Source: Maritimibacter sp. HL-12 (lineage in GTDB: Bacteria > Pseudomonadota > Alphaproteobacteria > Rhodobacterales > Rhodobacteraceae). Taken from it: a stretch of 64,000 bases of DNA. Positions 47,008 to 55,683 of this stretch are shown here, piece by piece. A program made the translations under genes and the position numbers. Location of the stretch: NCBI RefSeq assembly GCF_900177545.1, contig NZ_FXBQ01000001.1, forward strand, positions 1,134,122-1,198,121. The letters run 5' to 3'. Every line of letters begins with the position of its first letter. Position 1 is the first letter of the stretch. Under the pieces are notes generated by a model. The model did no database searches, had not been told where the DNA came from, and saw only the letters and a program-made list of their open reading frames with translations.

Positions 47008-47607
47008 TCAGATCCCGCGCGCGAGAATATAGCCGTTACTGTCGGGGTCTTCGTCGTGATACTCGCGCGTGACCACGCCGGGCATCTTGGCGAATTCGGC
47101 TTGCAGGTTCTCGGGGAACATCGTCGTGCGGATCGACTCGAAGCCGGGCAACTCGCGCAAGATGCTCGCGATCGAGTTCGCGCAATAGGCGTGCGGCACC
47201 GGGCCATTGGCCTTGACCAGCGCGAGCGCGGTTTCGGCCACCTCCGCCGAGACGACGAGATCCTGCCGCACCACCCGCCAACTCGCGCGCGAATGGTAAT
47301 CGATGTAGAAATCCACCGCCGCGTTTGTCATCCCGTGGATCACGTCATGTCGCTCCGGCAGGCGCGGATGGTTGAAACTTCCGGCCGGATCGAACAGCAC
47401 CCGCTCGGAGGGGGCCGACACCAGCAGCGACGAATGCCCGCCATTGCCCGACTTGACGTTGATGACCGAGAAAAGCGTCAGCGACGACGGCCCCGAGGCG
47501 GAGAAACGCGCACGCTCCACGGCCTCATCCGGTGCCCAGACCGGATCGGGCATGGCACAGGCGGAAAGGCCAAGAAGCGCAAAAAGAAGAATCGCGAACC
47601 TACGCAT
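47008..47607 (-). CDS. Putative lipoprotein with permuted papain-like (YaeF/LRAT-type) signature
   Basis: 199 residues. A lipoprotein signal peptide with lipobox LSAC (Cys about residue 17) is followed by a domain containing GNGGHSSLLVSAPSERVLFDPAGSFNHPRLPERHDVIHGMT and, later, PHAYCANSIASIL. A His-then-Cys order is what permuted NlpC/P60 or YaeF-type cysteine hydrolases show, so it may be a cell-wall or amide hydrolase; this is inference from motif order only. An ATG nine bases upstream (47616) is an alternative start. Convergent with the PPOX gene. Confidence 0.7.
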   Translation of the reverse strand: MRRFAILLFALLGLSACAMPDPVWAPDEAVERARFSASGPSSLTLFSVINVKSGNGGHSSLLVSAPSERVLFDPAGSFNHPRLPERHDVIHGMTNAAVDFYIDYHSRASWRVVRQDLVVSAEVAETALALVKANGPVPHAYCANSIASILRELPGFESIRTTMFPENLQAEFAKMPGVVTREYHDEDPDSNGYILARGI

Positions 47608-47679
47608 GGCGAACATGTACCTCGTGAATCAAACAAAAGAATGACACCCGGGCACAAGATCGCGCCCGGGTCGAAATGT

Positions 47680-47814
47680 TCAGGCGTTGAAAAGCGCCAT
47701 CAGGACGACCAGCACGAGAATCACCATCACCGAGCGAACCGTGACCTTGATGAAACCCTCGAAGGTTTTTTCCTGCACGCGGGTGTCCATCGTGCCGTGT
47801 TTGTGTTCAGCCAT
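47680..47814 (-). CDS. aa3-type cytochrome c oxidase subunit IV
   Basis: 44 residues, MAEHKHGTMDTRVQEKTFEG then one membrane helix VMVILVLVVLMALFNA. This is the small alphaproteobacterial COX4_pro_2-type subunit that sits in aa3 oxidase. The ATG at 47814 has TGAGGGATAAC upstream. Nearest genes are unrelated; the other oxidase subunits are not in the window. Confidence 0.85.
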   Translation of the reverse strand: MAEHKHGTMDTRVQEKTFEGFIKVTVRSVMVILVLVVLMALFNA

Positions 47815-47930
47815 GTTATCCCTCACCGTCTGAAGCCAATTCTGTTTCCAACGAGGATTAGACGATTTGTCGCGGCCTGTCACGACCCGCGTGCGCGCGC
47901 GAACACGCTTGTGACCAGGGCGTTTTGCCC

Positions 47931-47959
47931 TTGCCACGCAGGGAGAACCCGCCTATACG
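47931..47959 (+). promoter_or_regulatory. Sigma70 promoter of the rpmI-rplT operon
   Basis: TTGCCA (47931-47936), a 17-bp spacer and TATACG (47954-47959) precede rpmI by 76 bp. Match to consensus 5/6 and 4/6 at ideal spacing. Confidence 0.6.
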
Positions 47960-48035
47960 GCCCCCTCAATCCGCGCGGCCGGCCGAAGAGGCATGCCGAG
48001 TCGCGTGTCACGGGGTTAACTCGAAGGAGACCGAA

Positions 48036-48236
48036 ATGCCCAAGATGAAGACGAAGTCGAGCTGCAAGAAGCGGTTCAAGGTGACGGCCACCGGCCGCAT
48101 CGTGCGGGCCCAGGCCGGCAAGCGCCATGGCATGATCAAGCGCACCAACAAGTTCCTGCGCAACGCGCGCGGAACCACGCTGTTGTCGAAGGCTGATGAG
48201 CAGATCATCAAGCCGATGATGCCCTATTCGCGCTAA
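48036..48236 (+). CDS. rpmI: 50S ribosomal protein L35
   Basis: 66 residues, the standard bacterial length. [26 protein letters not shown] and [17 protein letters not shown] match the family. TCGAAGGAGACCGAA precedes the ATG. First gene of rpmI-rplT; the 13-bp gap to rplT indicates a shared mRNA. In many bacteria L20 represses this operon by binding its own message; no such structure was verified here. Confidence 0.98.
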   Translation: MPKMKTKSSCKKRFKVTATGRIVRAQAGKRHGMIKRTNKFLRNARGTTLLSKADEQIIKPMMPYSR

Positions 48237-48249
48237 GGAGGCCTGAACC

Positions 48250-48612
48250 ATGCCCCGCACCAAAGGTGGAACCACCACCCACGCCCGCCACAAGAAGGTG
48301 ATCAAGGCCGCCAAAGGCTATTACGGTCGCCGTTCCAACGTTTTCAAGACCGCGACCCAGGCTGTCGACAAGGCCAACCAGTATGCCACCCGCGACCGCA
48401 AGCAGCGCAAGCGCAATTTCCGCGCCCTGTGGATCCAGCGCATCAACGCCGCCGTGCGCGCGCATGACGAGGCGCTGACCTATTCGCGCTTCATCAACGG
48501 TCTGTCGCTGGCCGGCATCGAGGTTGACCGCAAGGTGCTTGCCGATCTCGCCGTGAACGAGCCCGACGCCTTTACCGCCATCGTCGACAAGGCGAAGGCC
48601 GCGCTCGCATAA
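48250..48612 (+). CDS. rplT: 50S ribosomal protein L20
   Basis: 120 residues. The N-terminal [30 protein letters not shown] and the central [20 protein letters not shown] are diagnostic. Early 23S rRNA-assembly protein. AAGGAGGCCTGAACC precedes the ATG. The stop is followed by a strong hairpin terminator. Confidence 0.98.
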   Translation: MPRTKGGTTTHARHKKVIKAAKGYYGRRSNVFKTATQAVDKANQYATRDRKQRKRNFRALWIQRINAAVRAHDEALTYSRFINGLSLAGIEVDRKVLADLAVNEPDAFTAIVDKAKAALA

Positions 48613-48637
48613 GCTCCCGTTCGGGAACATGCATTTC

Positions 48638-48680
48638 AGAAGCCGCGGACCTGCAAGGGTCTCGCGGCTTCTTGTCTTTC
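48638..48680 (+). terminator. Terminator/attenuator between rplT and pheS
   Basis: AGAAGCCGCG (48638-48647) pairs perfectly with CGCGGCTTCT (48663-48672), extended by GACC/GGTC inside, and is followed by TGTCTTTC. It separates the ribosomal-protein unit from pheS. No Phe-rich leader peptide lies before it, so it is probably a plain terminator with partial readthrough. Confidence 0.75.
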
Positions 48681-48727
48681 AGGCCCCGCATGGTATCGAC
48701 GGGCCAACCGCAAAAGAGGGCTCGGAA

Positions 48728-49801
48728 ATGGACGATCTGAGGCAAAAGTATCTCGAAGCCATCGCAGGCGCAGGCAGCGAGGCCGCACTGGAAGAGATCC
48801 GCGTTGCCGCCGTGGGCAAGAAGGGCGAAGTCGCGCTCCAGATGCGCGAACTGGGCAAGATGACGCCTGAAGAGCGGCAGGTGATGGGGCCGAAGCTCAA
48901 CGCGCTGAAGGACGAGATCAATTCGGCCCTTGCCGCCAAGAAAGAGGCGCTGGGCGATGCCGCGCTCGATGAGCGGCTGAAAACCGAGTGGCTCGACGTG
49001 ACCCTGCCCGCGCGGCCCCGCCCGGCGGGCACGATCCACCCGGTGAGCCAGGTCACCGAGGAAGTCACCACGATCTTCGCCGACATGGGCTTTTCCGTTG
49101 CCGAAGGCCCGCAGATCGAGACCGACTGGCACAATTTCGACGCTTTGAACATCCCGCCGCACCACCCCGCGCGGCAGGAGTTCGATACCTTCTACATGCA
49201 CCGCGCCGAGGGCGACAACCGCCCGCCGCACGTGCTGCGCACCCACACCAGCCCGGTGCAGATCCGCGCGATGCTGGCCCAAGGCGCGCCGATCCGGGTG
49301 ATCGCGCCGGGCCGGGTCTATCGCTCCGACTACGACCAGACCCACACGCCGATGTTCCACCAGATCGAGGGGCTGGCGATCGACCGCGATATCTCCATGG
49401 CCAACCTCAAGTGGGTGCTGGAAGAATTCTGCCGCGCCTTCTTCGAGGTCGACGAGGTGGAACTCCGCTTCCGCGCCTCGCACTTCCCCTTCACCGAACC
49501 GAGCGCCGAGGTCGACCTGCGGTGCTCGTGGGAAGACGGGCGGCTCAAGGTGGGCGAGGGCGACGACTGGATGGAGATCCTCGGCTCCGGCATGGTACAC
49601 CCGAAGGTGCTGGAAGCCTCCGGCGTGGATCCGACCGAATGGCAGGGCTTCGCGTTTGGGATCGGGATCGACCGTCTGGCGATGCTGAAATACGGCATTC
49701 CGGATTTGCGGGCGTTCTTTGACAGCGATCTGCGCTGGCTGAGGCACTACGGGTTTTCCGCGCTGGATATGCCGACGATGCGGGGGGGATTGTCGCGGTG
49801 A
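48728..49801 (+). CDS. pheS: Phenylalanyl-tRNA synthetase alpha subunit
   Basis: 357 residues. Catalytic subunit of the class II alpha2beta2 synthetase. Motif 2 [25 protein letters not shown] and motif 3 [22 protein letters not shown] are complete; the N-terminal coiled coil (about 5-80) precedes them. AGAGGG precedes the ATG at 48728. Its stop overlaps by GTGA with a low-GC gene, and pheT is 1.05 kb downstream, so pheS and pheT are not adjacent as in most bacteria. Confidence 0.97.
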   Translation: MDDLRQKYLEAIAGAGSEAALEEIRVAAVGKKGEVALQMRELGKMTPEERQVMGPKLNALKDEINSALAAKKEALGDAALDERLKTEWLDVTLPARPRPAGTIHPVSQVTEEVTTIFADMGFSVAEGPQIETDWHNFDALNIPPHHPARQEFDTFYMHRAEGDNRPPHVLRTHTSPVQIRAMLAQGAPIRVIAPGRVYRSDYDQTHTPMFHQIEGLAIDRDISMANLKWVLEEFCRAFFEVDEVELRFRASHFPFTEPSAEVDLRCSWEDGRLKVGEGDDWMEILGSGMVHPKVLEASGVDPTEWQGFAFGIGIDRLAMLKYGIPDLRAFFDSDLRWLRHYGFSALDMPTMRGGLSR

Positions 49802-50286
49802 TCTGTTGGCCCGTGATCGGTACGCTTATTGCGTCAGGAACTGCTTTGTTAATCGCCTTTGTGGCTTATCCTTGGCAGAAAGAGAAAGACCGGAGGTTGC
49901 AGCTCGATGCCGAGAAGCGTCAAGCATATAGAGAGTTTTTTGCAACCCTCCAGCATCTTCTTCGCATATCCAGCACATCCGAAAGACCGGGCGTCTCTGA
50001 AGCAATGATCGAAACCCGAAAGGCTTTCAACGCGCTGGTGTTCTACGCACCGATTGAAGTCATTGAGGCGTGCCGAGGAATCATCGACAAGCTTATCGAG
50101 TACAATCGCGCACGAGACTCGAGCCCCGACCGGAACCACAACTTACTGTTCAACGAAGCTCTTCGGCTAGACCAAGAGGCTATGAGCATGGCGAGAGCTG
50201 ATGTTGGATTCTTCAAAGGTGAGGATCAAGAAGCGGCAGCCAAGTTTCTTTATGGGAAATCGTACGAACCGGGCGACGGCATTTGA
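49798..50286 (+). CDS. Low-GC membrane-anchored protein between pheS and pheT
   Basis: 162 residues. One N-terminal membrane helix (about 6-25, [19 protein letters not shown]) is followed by a charged helical soluble part, [29 protein letters not shown]. No family was recognised. Base composition is strikingly AT-richer than pheS and pheT (AT-rich codons such as TTA, ATA, AGA), a sign of recent transfer. The GTG start overlaps the pheS stop (GTGA) and a GGGGGGA ribosome binding site precedes it, so it is probably translated. Confidence 0.6.
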   Translation: MICWPVIGTLIASGTALLIAFVAYPWQKEKDRRLQLDAEKRQAYREFFATLQHLLRISSTSERPGVSEAMIETRKAFNALVFYAPIEVIEACRGIIDKLIEYNRARDSSPDRNHNLLFNEALRLDQEAMSMARADVGFFKGEDQEAAAKFLYGKSYEPGDGI

Positions 50287-50336
50287 TAGAGCAAATTGAA
50301 ACTCTTCTCACTCCCTCCGAAGGCCCAGCCAAACCT

Positions 50337-50391
50337 GTAGGGTGGGGTTCCACCCCACCTCTGGGAATGGCGGGGTGAAACCCCGCCCTAC
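50337..50391. repeat. Imperfect 23-bp inverted repeat (REP-like hairpin)
   Basis: Arms 50337-50359 (GTAGGGTGGGG...) and 50369-50391 (...CCCCGCCCTAC) pair with three mismatches around a 9-nt loop. Sequences of this GTAGGG(T/C)GGGG type are scattered in many proteobacterial genomes. It lies between the low-GC gene and the ASCH gene. Confidence 0.7.
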
Positions 50392-50403
50392 ATCGCAATA
50401 GGC

Positions 50404-50832
50404 ATGCAAATGACCGACGACATGGAAGACCTGCAAGTCACCTATCCCGGCGCGGGGACGTTCAAGTTCGGCGACAGCGCCGCGCTCTGTGCCGAACTCA
50501 TCGCCCTCGTGCGCTCCGGCAAGAAGCGCGCCACCTGTGCGGCGCTCTCGGAGTTCGAGGCGGAGCCGGAGGCGATGCCCGAGGTCGGCCGCTGCGATAT
50601 CGCCGCGAACTGGGATGGCACCCCGGCGCTGGTGATCCGCACCACGCGCCTGCACAAGATCCGCTTTTGCGACGTGCCCGAGGAACTGGCGCTGGCCGAG
50701 GGCGAGGACGAGACGCTGGAGGGCTGGCGCAAGGGGCATGAGGCCTATTTCACCCGCAACGGCGGGTTTGACCCCGAAATGATGCTGCTGTTCGAGGAAT
50801 TCGAGCTTGTCGAGGATCTGGCAGACCGCTGA
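50404..50832 (+). CDS. ASCH-domain protein
   Basis: 142 residues. The ASCH core is visible: VRSGKKRATCAALSEFEAEPEAMPEVGRCDIAANWDGTPALVIRTTRLHKIRF. ASCH proteins bind RNA or, in one group, act as N4-acetylcytidine amidohydrolases (YqfB); which applies here is unknown. Three in-frame ATGs (50404, 50410, 50422) compete and none has a clear ribosome binding site. Separated from pheT by 23 bp. Confidence 0.85.
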   Translation: MQMTDDMEDLQVTYPGAGTFKFGDSAALCAELIALVRSGKKRATCAALSEFEAEPEAMPEVGRCDIAANWDGTPALVIRTTRLHKIRFCDVPEELALAEGEDETLEGWRKGHEAYFTRNGGFDPEMMLLFEEFELVEDLADR

Positions 50833-50855
50833 GCGGTGCCGAAAGAGGAAAAGAC

Positions 50856-53267
50856 ATGAAATTCACACTCTCCTGGCTGAAAGACCACCTCGACACCACG
50901 GCGTCGGTGGACGAGATCGCGGAAACCCTCACCGACCTTGGCCTTGAGGTCGAGGGCATCGAGAACCCGCTGGCCACGCTCAAGGGCTTCACACTCGGCA
51001 AGGTGAAACACGCCGAACAGCACCCCGACGCCGACCGGCTGCGCGTTTGCATCGTCGAGACCGACGAGGGCGACAAGCAGATCGTCTGCGGCGCGCCCAA
51101 TGCCCGCGAGGGGATCACCGTGGTGATCGCCAAGCCCGGCGATTACGTGCCGGGGATCGACCTCACGCTTTCCGTGGGCAAGATCCGGGGCGTGGAATCG
51201 CACGGCATGATGGCCTCGGAGCGCGAGTTGGAACTCAGCGACGAGCACACCGGCATCATCGAGCTGCCCTCGGGCGAGGTGGGCGAGAGCTTCGCCGACT
51301 GGATGGCGAAGAACCGGCCCGAGAAGGTCGACCCGGTGATCGAGATCGCGATCACCCCCAACCGCCCCGACGCGCTCGGCGTGCGCGGCATCGCCCGCGA
51401 TCTGGCCGCGCGCGGCCTTGGCACGCTGAAACCGATGAAAACCGCCAAGGTCGAGGGCAAGTTCCCCTGCCCGATCACCGTCACCATCGACGACGACACC
51501 CGCGAGCACGGCTGCGAAGTTTTCATGGGCCGGCTCATCCGGGGTGTGAAGAACGGCCCCTCGCCCGCGTGGCTGCAACAGCGCCTGCGCGCCATCGGGC
51601 TTCGGCCGATCTCGGCGCTGGTGGATGTGACCAACTTCTTCACCTACGACATGAATCGCCCGCTCCATGTCTTCGACGCCGACAAGGTGCGTGGCAATCT
51701 CCGGGTGCACCGCACCACGGGCGGCGAAACCCTGATCGGCCTCGACGAGAAGGAATACAGCTTCCCCGCGGGGTCCGTGGTGATCTCGGACGCCGAGGAG
51801 ATCGAGAGCATCGCCGGGATCATGGGTGGCCTGCGCACCGGCTGCACCGAGGAAACGGAGAACGTCTTCCTCGAAGCCGCCGTCTGGGACACGATCCAGA
51901 TCGCCAAGACCGGCCGGGCCACGAAGATCAACTCCGACGCCCGCTATCGCAACGAGCGCGGCATCGACCCGGCGTTCAACGCCCCCGCCATCGAACTGGC
52001 GACGCAGATGATCATCGAGTTCTGCGGCGGCGAGCCTTCCGACGTGGTGACGGCGGGCGAGGTGCCCGACGTCAGCCGCGCCTACAAGCTCGACACCGAC
52101 CGGGTGCAATCGCTGGTGGGGATGGACATCCCCGCCGAAGAACAGCGCCGCACGCTCGAAGCGCTCGGCTTCCGGCTGGAAGGCGACATGGCCCATGTGC
52201 CCTCGTGGCGGCCCGACGTGATGGGCGAAGCCGATCTCGTGGAGGAAGTCGCCCGCATCGCGTCGCTGACCAAGCTCGTCGGCAAGCCGATGAGCCGGGC
52301 GCATGTCGGCGTGCCCAAGGCCGTGCTGACCCCGATCCAGAAGCGCGAGAACATCGCCCGGCGCACCATGGCCGCGCTCGGTTACAACGAGGCGGTGACC
52401 TATTCCTTCATCGACAAGGACAGCGCAGAGCTTTTCGGCGGCGGGGCGGATGCCACGATGCTGGAAAACCCGATCTCGTCGGAAATGAGCCACATGCGGC
52501 CCGATCTCCTGCCCGGGCTGTTGCAGGCCGCCGCCCGCAACCAGGCCCGCGGCTTCATGGATCTCGCGCTGTTCGAGGTCGGCCCCGCCTTCGACGGTGG
52601 CGAGCCGGAGGAAAGTCATTTGCAGGTTGCCGGCCTTCTCGTCGGTGGCTCGGCCCCGCGCGACCCCTGGGGGTCGCGCCGCCCGGTCGATGTCTACGAT
52701 GCCAAGGCCGATGCCGAGGCGGTGCTGTCCGCCATCGGCGCCCCGGCCAAACAGATGATCCTGCGAGGCACATCGGCGTGGTGGCATCCGGGCCGGTCCG
52801 GCCAGATCAGCCTCGGGCCGAAGAACATCCTCGCCACTTTCGGCGAGGTGCACCCCAAGGTGCTCGACCGCATGGGCGTGAAGGGCCCCGCGGTCGCCTT
52901 CACGCTCTGGCCCGAGCGCGTGCCCTTCCCCAAGTCCAGCGGCGCGACCCGGCCCGCCCTTGCGGCTTCTGATCTGCAACCGGTCGAACGCGATTTCGCT
53001 TTCGTCGTCGATGCCGGCGTCGAGGCGCTCACGCTGGTGAACGCCGCGCAGGGTGCCGACAAGACGCTGATCGCGAACGTGTCGGTGTTCGACGAGTTCC
53101 ACGGGCCGAAGGCCGAGGCACAGATGGGCGCGGGCAAGAAGTCGCTCGCGATCACCGTCCGGTTGCAACCGCGCGACAAGACCCTCACCGACGCCGAGAT
53201 CGAGGCGGTGGGCCAGAAGATCATCGAGAAGGTCGCCAAGGCCACCGGCGGGGCGCTGCGCGGCTGA
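50856..53267 (+). CDS. pheT: Phenylalanyl-tRNA synthetase beta subunit
   Basis: 803 residues. MKFTLSWLKDHLDTTASVDEIAETLTDLGLEVEG opens the protein, followed by an EMAP-type tRNA-binding domain (about 40-150), the B3/B4 editing domain, B5 with the conserved VEEVARIASLTKL, and the C-terminal FDX-ACB anticodon-binding domain with QPVERDFAFVVDAG and LAITVRLQPRDKTLTDAEIEA. AAAGAGGAAAAGAC precedes the ATG. Confidence 0.97.
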   Translation: MKFTLSWLKDHLDTTASVDEIAETLTDLGLEVEGIENPLATLKGFTLGKVKHAEQHPDADRLRVCIVETDEGDKQIVCGAPNAREGITVVIAKPGDYVPGIDLTLSVGKIRGVESHGMMASERELELSDEHTGIIELPSGEVGESFADWMAKNRPEKVDPVIEIAITPNRPDALGVRGIARDLAARGLGTLKPMKTAKVEGKFPCPITVTIDDDTREHGCEVFMGRLIRGVKNGPSPAWLQQRLRAIGLRPISALVDVTNFFTYDMNRPLHVFDADKVRGNLRVHRTTGGETLIGLDEKEYSFPAGSVVISDAEEIESIAGIMGGLRTGCTEETENVFLEAAVWDTIQIAKTGRATKINSDARYRNERGIDPAFNAPAIELATQMIIEFCGGEPSDVVTAGEVPDVSRAYKLDTDRVQSLVGMDIPAEEQRRTLEALGFRLEGDMAHVPSWRPDVMGEADLVEEVARIASLTKLVGKPMSRAHVGVPKAVLTPIQKRENIARRTMAALGYNEAVTYSFIDKDSAELFGGGADATMLENPISSEMSHMRPDLLPGLLQAAARNQARGFMDLALFEVGPAFDGGEPEESHLQVAGLLVGGSAPRDPWGSRRPVDVYDAKADAEAVLSAIGAPAKQMILRGTSAWWHPGRSGQISLGPKNILATFGEVHPKVLDRMGVKGPAVAFTLWPERVPFPKSSGATRPALAASDLQPVERDFAFVVDAGVEALTLVNAAQGADKTLIANVSVFDEFHGPKAEAQMGAGKKSLAITVRLQPRDKTLTDAEIEAVGQKIIEKVAKATGGALRG

Positions 53268-53331
53268 CCCGCGCGGCCGCCGCAACCATCGGAGGCTGGC
53301 ACAATCCCGGCGTCGGTGGCATCATGGGGCC

Positions 53332-53964
53332 ATGTTCTCGACCCGCGAAGATGCCGGCGAAAAGCTGGCCGAGGCGCTTGACGGCCTTGATCTGACCGAC
53401 CCGGTGGTGCTCGCGTTGCCCCGGGGCGGCGTGCCAGTGGCGATCAAGGTGGCCGAGAGCCTCAAGGCCCCGCTCGATCTTCTCCTCGTGCGCAAGCTCG
53501 GCGCTCCCGGCAACCCGGAACTGGCGGCGGGCGCGGTGGTCGACGGCCCGGCGCACCAGGTGGTTTTCAACCCCGAGATTCTGGCCGCTCACCGGCTCAC
53601 CGAGGCGGATTTCGCCTCTGCGATCCGCGAAAAACTCGCCGAGATCGCCGCGCGCCGCGAGGTCTGGCTGGCCCATCGTGCGCCGGTGCCGATCTCCGGG
53701 CGCAGCGTGCTCGTGGTTGATGACGGGATCGCCACCGGGGCCACCGTGCGGGCGGCGCTCAAAGGTCTTGCTGGCCGGGGCGCGCGCGAGATCATCCTCG
53801 CCGTGCCGGTTGCGCCCGCCGATGTGCAGGCCGCGCTCGCGCCGCTTTGTGACCGGCTGATCTGCCTTGAGACGCCACGCCCGTTCTACGCCGTCGGCGC
53901 GCATTTCGCAGCCTTTCCGCAGGTGTCCGACGACGAAGTCACGGCCTTGCTCGCAGCGCACTGA
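53332..53964 (+). CDS. Phosphoribosyltransferase family protein
   Basis: 210 residues. The PRPP-binding loop VLVVDDGIATGATVRAAL is clear, and LALPRGGVPVAIKVAESLKAPLDLLLVRKLGAPGNPELAAGAV matches the stand-alone type I PRTase group often found beside dienelactone hydrolase genes. Substrate unknown. It follows pheT after 64 bp but has no overlap. Confidence 0.88.
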   Translation: MFSTREDAGEKLAEALDGLDLTDPVVLALPRGGVPVAIKVAESLKAPLDLLLVRKLGAPGNPELAAGAVVDGPAHQVVFNPEILAAHRLTEADFASAIREKLAEIAARREVWLAHRAPVPISGRSVLVVDDGIATGATVRAALKGLAGRGAREIILAVPVAPADVQAALAPLCDRLICLETPRPFYAVGAHFAAFPQVSDDEVTALLAAH

Positions 53965-54081
53965 CCGGGGAAGGACTGGTGCCGTTTCCCCCGATCTTTC
54001 GCGAGAATCCGGCCAAACCTTGTGCTACCATCCCGCCAAGGCCGCACATCCAGAGAGCGGCCGGTTTTCAAGGGGAACAGC

Positions 54082-54513
54082 ATGCTCAAAGAGTTCAAGA
54101 ATTTCATCGCCAAGGGCAACGTGATGGATATGGCCGTCGGGATCATCATCGGCGCGGCTTTCACCGCCATCGTCGGATCGCTGGTTTCCGACCTGATCAA
54201 CCCGATCATCGGGCTGATTGTCGGCGGGCTGGACTTCACCAATATGTACGCGGTGCTTTCGGGAGAGGTCGGCCCCGGGGCCAGCCTTGAAGCAGCGCGC
54301 GAGTCCGGCGCGGTGGTATTCGCCTATGGGGCCTTCCTGACCGCCGTGATCAATTTCCTGATCATCGCCTTCGTGGTGTTCATGCTGGTGCGCTACGTCA
54401 ACAAGGTGAAAGATGCGGCGACCACGAAGACGGTCGAGGAGCCCGCCGCCCCGGCAGGGCCGACGGAACTCGATCTCCTGACCGAGATCCGCGACGCGCT
54501 CGCCACCAGGTAA
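54082..54513 (+). CDS. mscL: Large-conductance mechanosensitive channel MscL
   Basis: 143 residues. Start [45 protein letters not shown] is the hallmark first helix region; the second helix is [27 protein letters not shown]. It opens under membrane tension to release solutes. AAGGGGAACAGC precedes the ATG at 54082; the frame is open further upstream by chance. A terminator separates it from the MscS-type gene. Confidence 0.96.
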   Translation: MLKEFKNFIAKGNVMDMAVGIIIGAAFTAIVGSLVSDLINPIIGLIVGGLDFTNMYAVLSGEVGPGASLEAARESGAVVFAYGAFLTAVINFLIIAFVVFMLVRYVNKVKDAATTKTVEEPAAPAGPTELDLLTEIRDALATR

Positions 54514-54532
54514 GCCTTGCCCGCCAGATCGA

Positions 54533-54566
54533 GGGGCGCGCCGAAAGCGCGCCCCGTTTCATTTTC
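54533..54566 (+). terminator. Rho-independent terminator of mscL
   Basis: GGGGCGCGC (54533-54541) and GCGCGCCCC (54547-54555) with loop CGAAA, followed by GTTTCATTTT. It lies 20 bp after the mscL stop and 15 bp before the next gene. Confidence 0.85.
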
Positions 54567-54580
54567 ACGACACAGGAGAC

Positions 54581-55408
54581 ATGACCGTGGAAAACCTCAC
54601 CAACAACCTTTCCGACCTCACCGTCAGCTACCTGCCGGTCATGATCAACGCCGCCAAGGCCTTCGTTGTGCTCGTGATCGGCTGGGTCCTGGCCGGGACC
54701 GCCAGCCGGATCGCACGCCAGCGCCTCGCCGCCCAACCCCGGATCGACCCGACGATCGCGGGGTTCACTTCTTCAATCCTTCGGTGGCTGATCCTGCTGA
54801 TCACGCTGATCGCCGTTCTCGGTGTCTTCGGCATCCAGGCCACGTCGCTCGTGGCCATGCTCGGTGCCGCAACGCTGGCGATCGGCATGGCGCTTCAGGG
54901 CACGCTGGCCGACCTCGCCGCCGGTTTCATGATCGTGATGTTCCGCCCCTATCGCGTTGGGCAATACGTCGATATCGCCGGCACCGCGGGCACCGTGAAG
55001 GATATCAACCTTTTCGTAACCGAACTCGCCACGCCGGACAACGTCCAGATCATCGTGCCCAACGGGAAGGCATGGGGCATGATCATCACCAACTATTCGC
55101 ACCATGCCACCCGCCGGGTCGATCTCGTGTTCGGGATCGGCTACGACGACGACGCCGAGCGCGCCATGGCGGTTGTTGCCCGGCTTGCCGGGGAAGACAC
55201 CCGGGTGCTGGCCGATCCCGAACCATGGCTGCGCGTCACCGCGCTGGGCGACAGCGCGGTTGAGATCACCGCGCGGCTCTGGGTTGCCGCAGACGATTAC
55301 TGGGATGTGAAATTCGCCCTCACCCGCGCCGTGAAGGAGGCCTTCGACGCCGAGGGGATCACCATCCCCTATCCGCATCGCGTCATGGTTCAGGCGGCGG
55401 CGGAATGA
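54581..55408 (+). CDS. Small-conductance mechanosensitive channel (MscS family)
   Basis: 275 residues. Three N-terminal membrane helices (about 18-42, 62-83, 88-112) are followed by the MscS beta domain: GMALQGTLADLAAGFMIVMFRPYRVGQYVDI, then VIVPNGKAWGMIITNYSHHATRRV, and a C-terminal alpha/beta domain. The gating helix TM3 with its Ala/Gly pattern is present. ACAGGAGAC before the ATG is a strong ribosome binding site. It probably has its own promoter, since the mscL terminator lies between the two genes. Confidence 0.93.
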   Translation: MTVENLTNNLSDLTVSYLPVMINAAKAFVVLVIGWVLAGTASRIARQRLAAQPRIDPTIAGFTSSILRWLILLITLIAVLGVFGIQATSLVAMLGAATLAIGMALQGTLADLAAGFMIVMFRPYRVGQYVDIAGTAGTVKDINLFVTELATPDNVQIIVPNGKAWGMIITNYSHHATRRVDLVFGIGYDDDAERAMAVVARLAGEDTRVLADPEPWLRVTALGDSAVEITARLWVAADDYWDVKFALTRAVKEAFDAEGITIPYPHRVMVQAAAE

Positions 55409-55454
55409 ACCCGCGGGGCCGCCCGCCACAGGGGCAAAAAACCCGTTTTCCGCG

Positions 55455-55483
55455 TTGACAGCCGCGCGCGGCGCGGCTATCTG
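55455..55483 (+). promoter_or_regulatory. Sigma70 promoter of the tRNA-Met gene
   Basis: TTGACA (55455-55460), a 17-bp spacer and TATCTG (55478-55483), ending 15 bp before the tRNA. The -35 box is perfect and the spacing ideal. Confidence 0.8.
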
Positions 55484-55498
55484 CCCCTTCGTGTGAAT

Positions 55499-55575
55499 GG
55501 CGTGGTAGCTCAGCTGGTTAGAGCACAGCACTCATAATGCTGGGGTCGGCGGTTCAAGTCCGCCCCACGCTACCA
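55499..55575 (+). tRNA. tRNA-Met (anticodon CAT), elongator type
   Basis: A 77-nt cloverleaf: acceptor GGCGTGG/CCACGCT (G1-U72 wobble), D-stem GCTC/GAGC, anticodon stem CAGCA/TGCTG around loop CTCATAA, T-arm GGCGG TTCAAGT CCGCC, discriminator A and an encoded CCA. The acceptor end with a paired first base and the G-rich D-loop suggest the elongator rather than the initiator; the initiator has an unpaired first base. Confidence 0.93.
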
Positions 55576-55656
55576 CACGCAGCTCCCCGGATCGCGAACC
55601 AGCGCCGCAGCGGCCTTGTCGTGAGGGCGTCCTCCGCCGCGCAACACGTTGGGACA

Positions 55657-55675
55657 GCGGGGGCAGAGCCCCCGC
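55657..55675. terminator. Hairpin between tRNA-Met and ald
   Basis: GCGGGGGC-AGA-GCCCCCGC, a perfect 8-bp stem 9 bp from the ald stop, without a T-run. It belongs to the same GGGGC/GCCCC hairpin type as 33739-33755. Confidence 0.5.
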
Positions 55676-55683
55676 CAACCCGC

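Noticed and set aside
48629-48727. Phe-rich leader peptide attenuating pheS
   Set aside because: The short frame from 48629 contains only two Phe codons, not clustered, and continues in frame into pheS. The hairpin is better read as the rplT terminator.
55501-55575. Initiator tRNA-Met
   Set aside because: The acceptor stem begins with a pairable G-U at position 1-72 and the D-arm is of elongator type, whereas bacterial initiators have an unpaired C1-A72.
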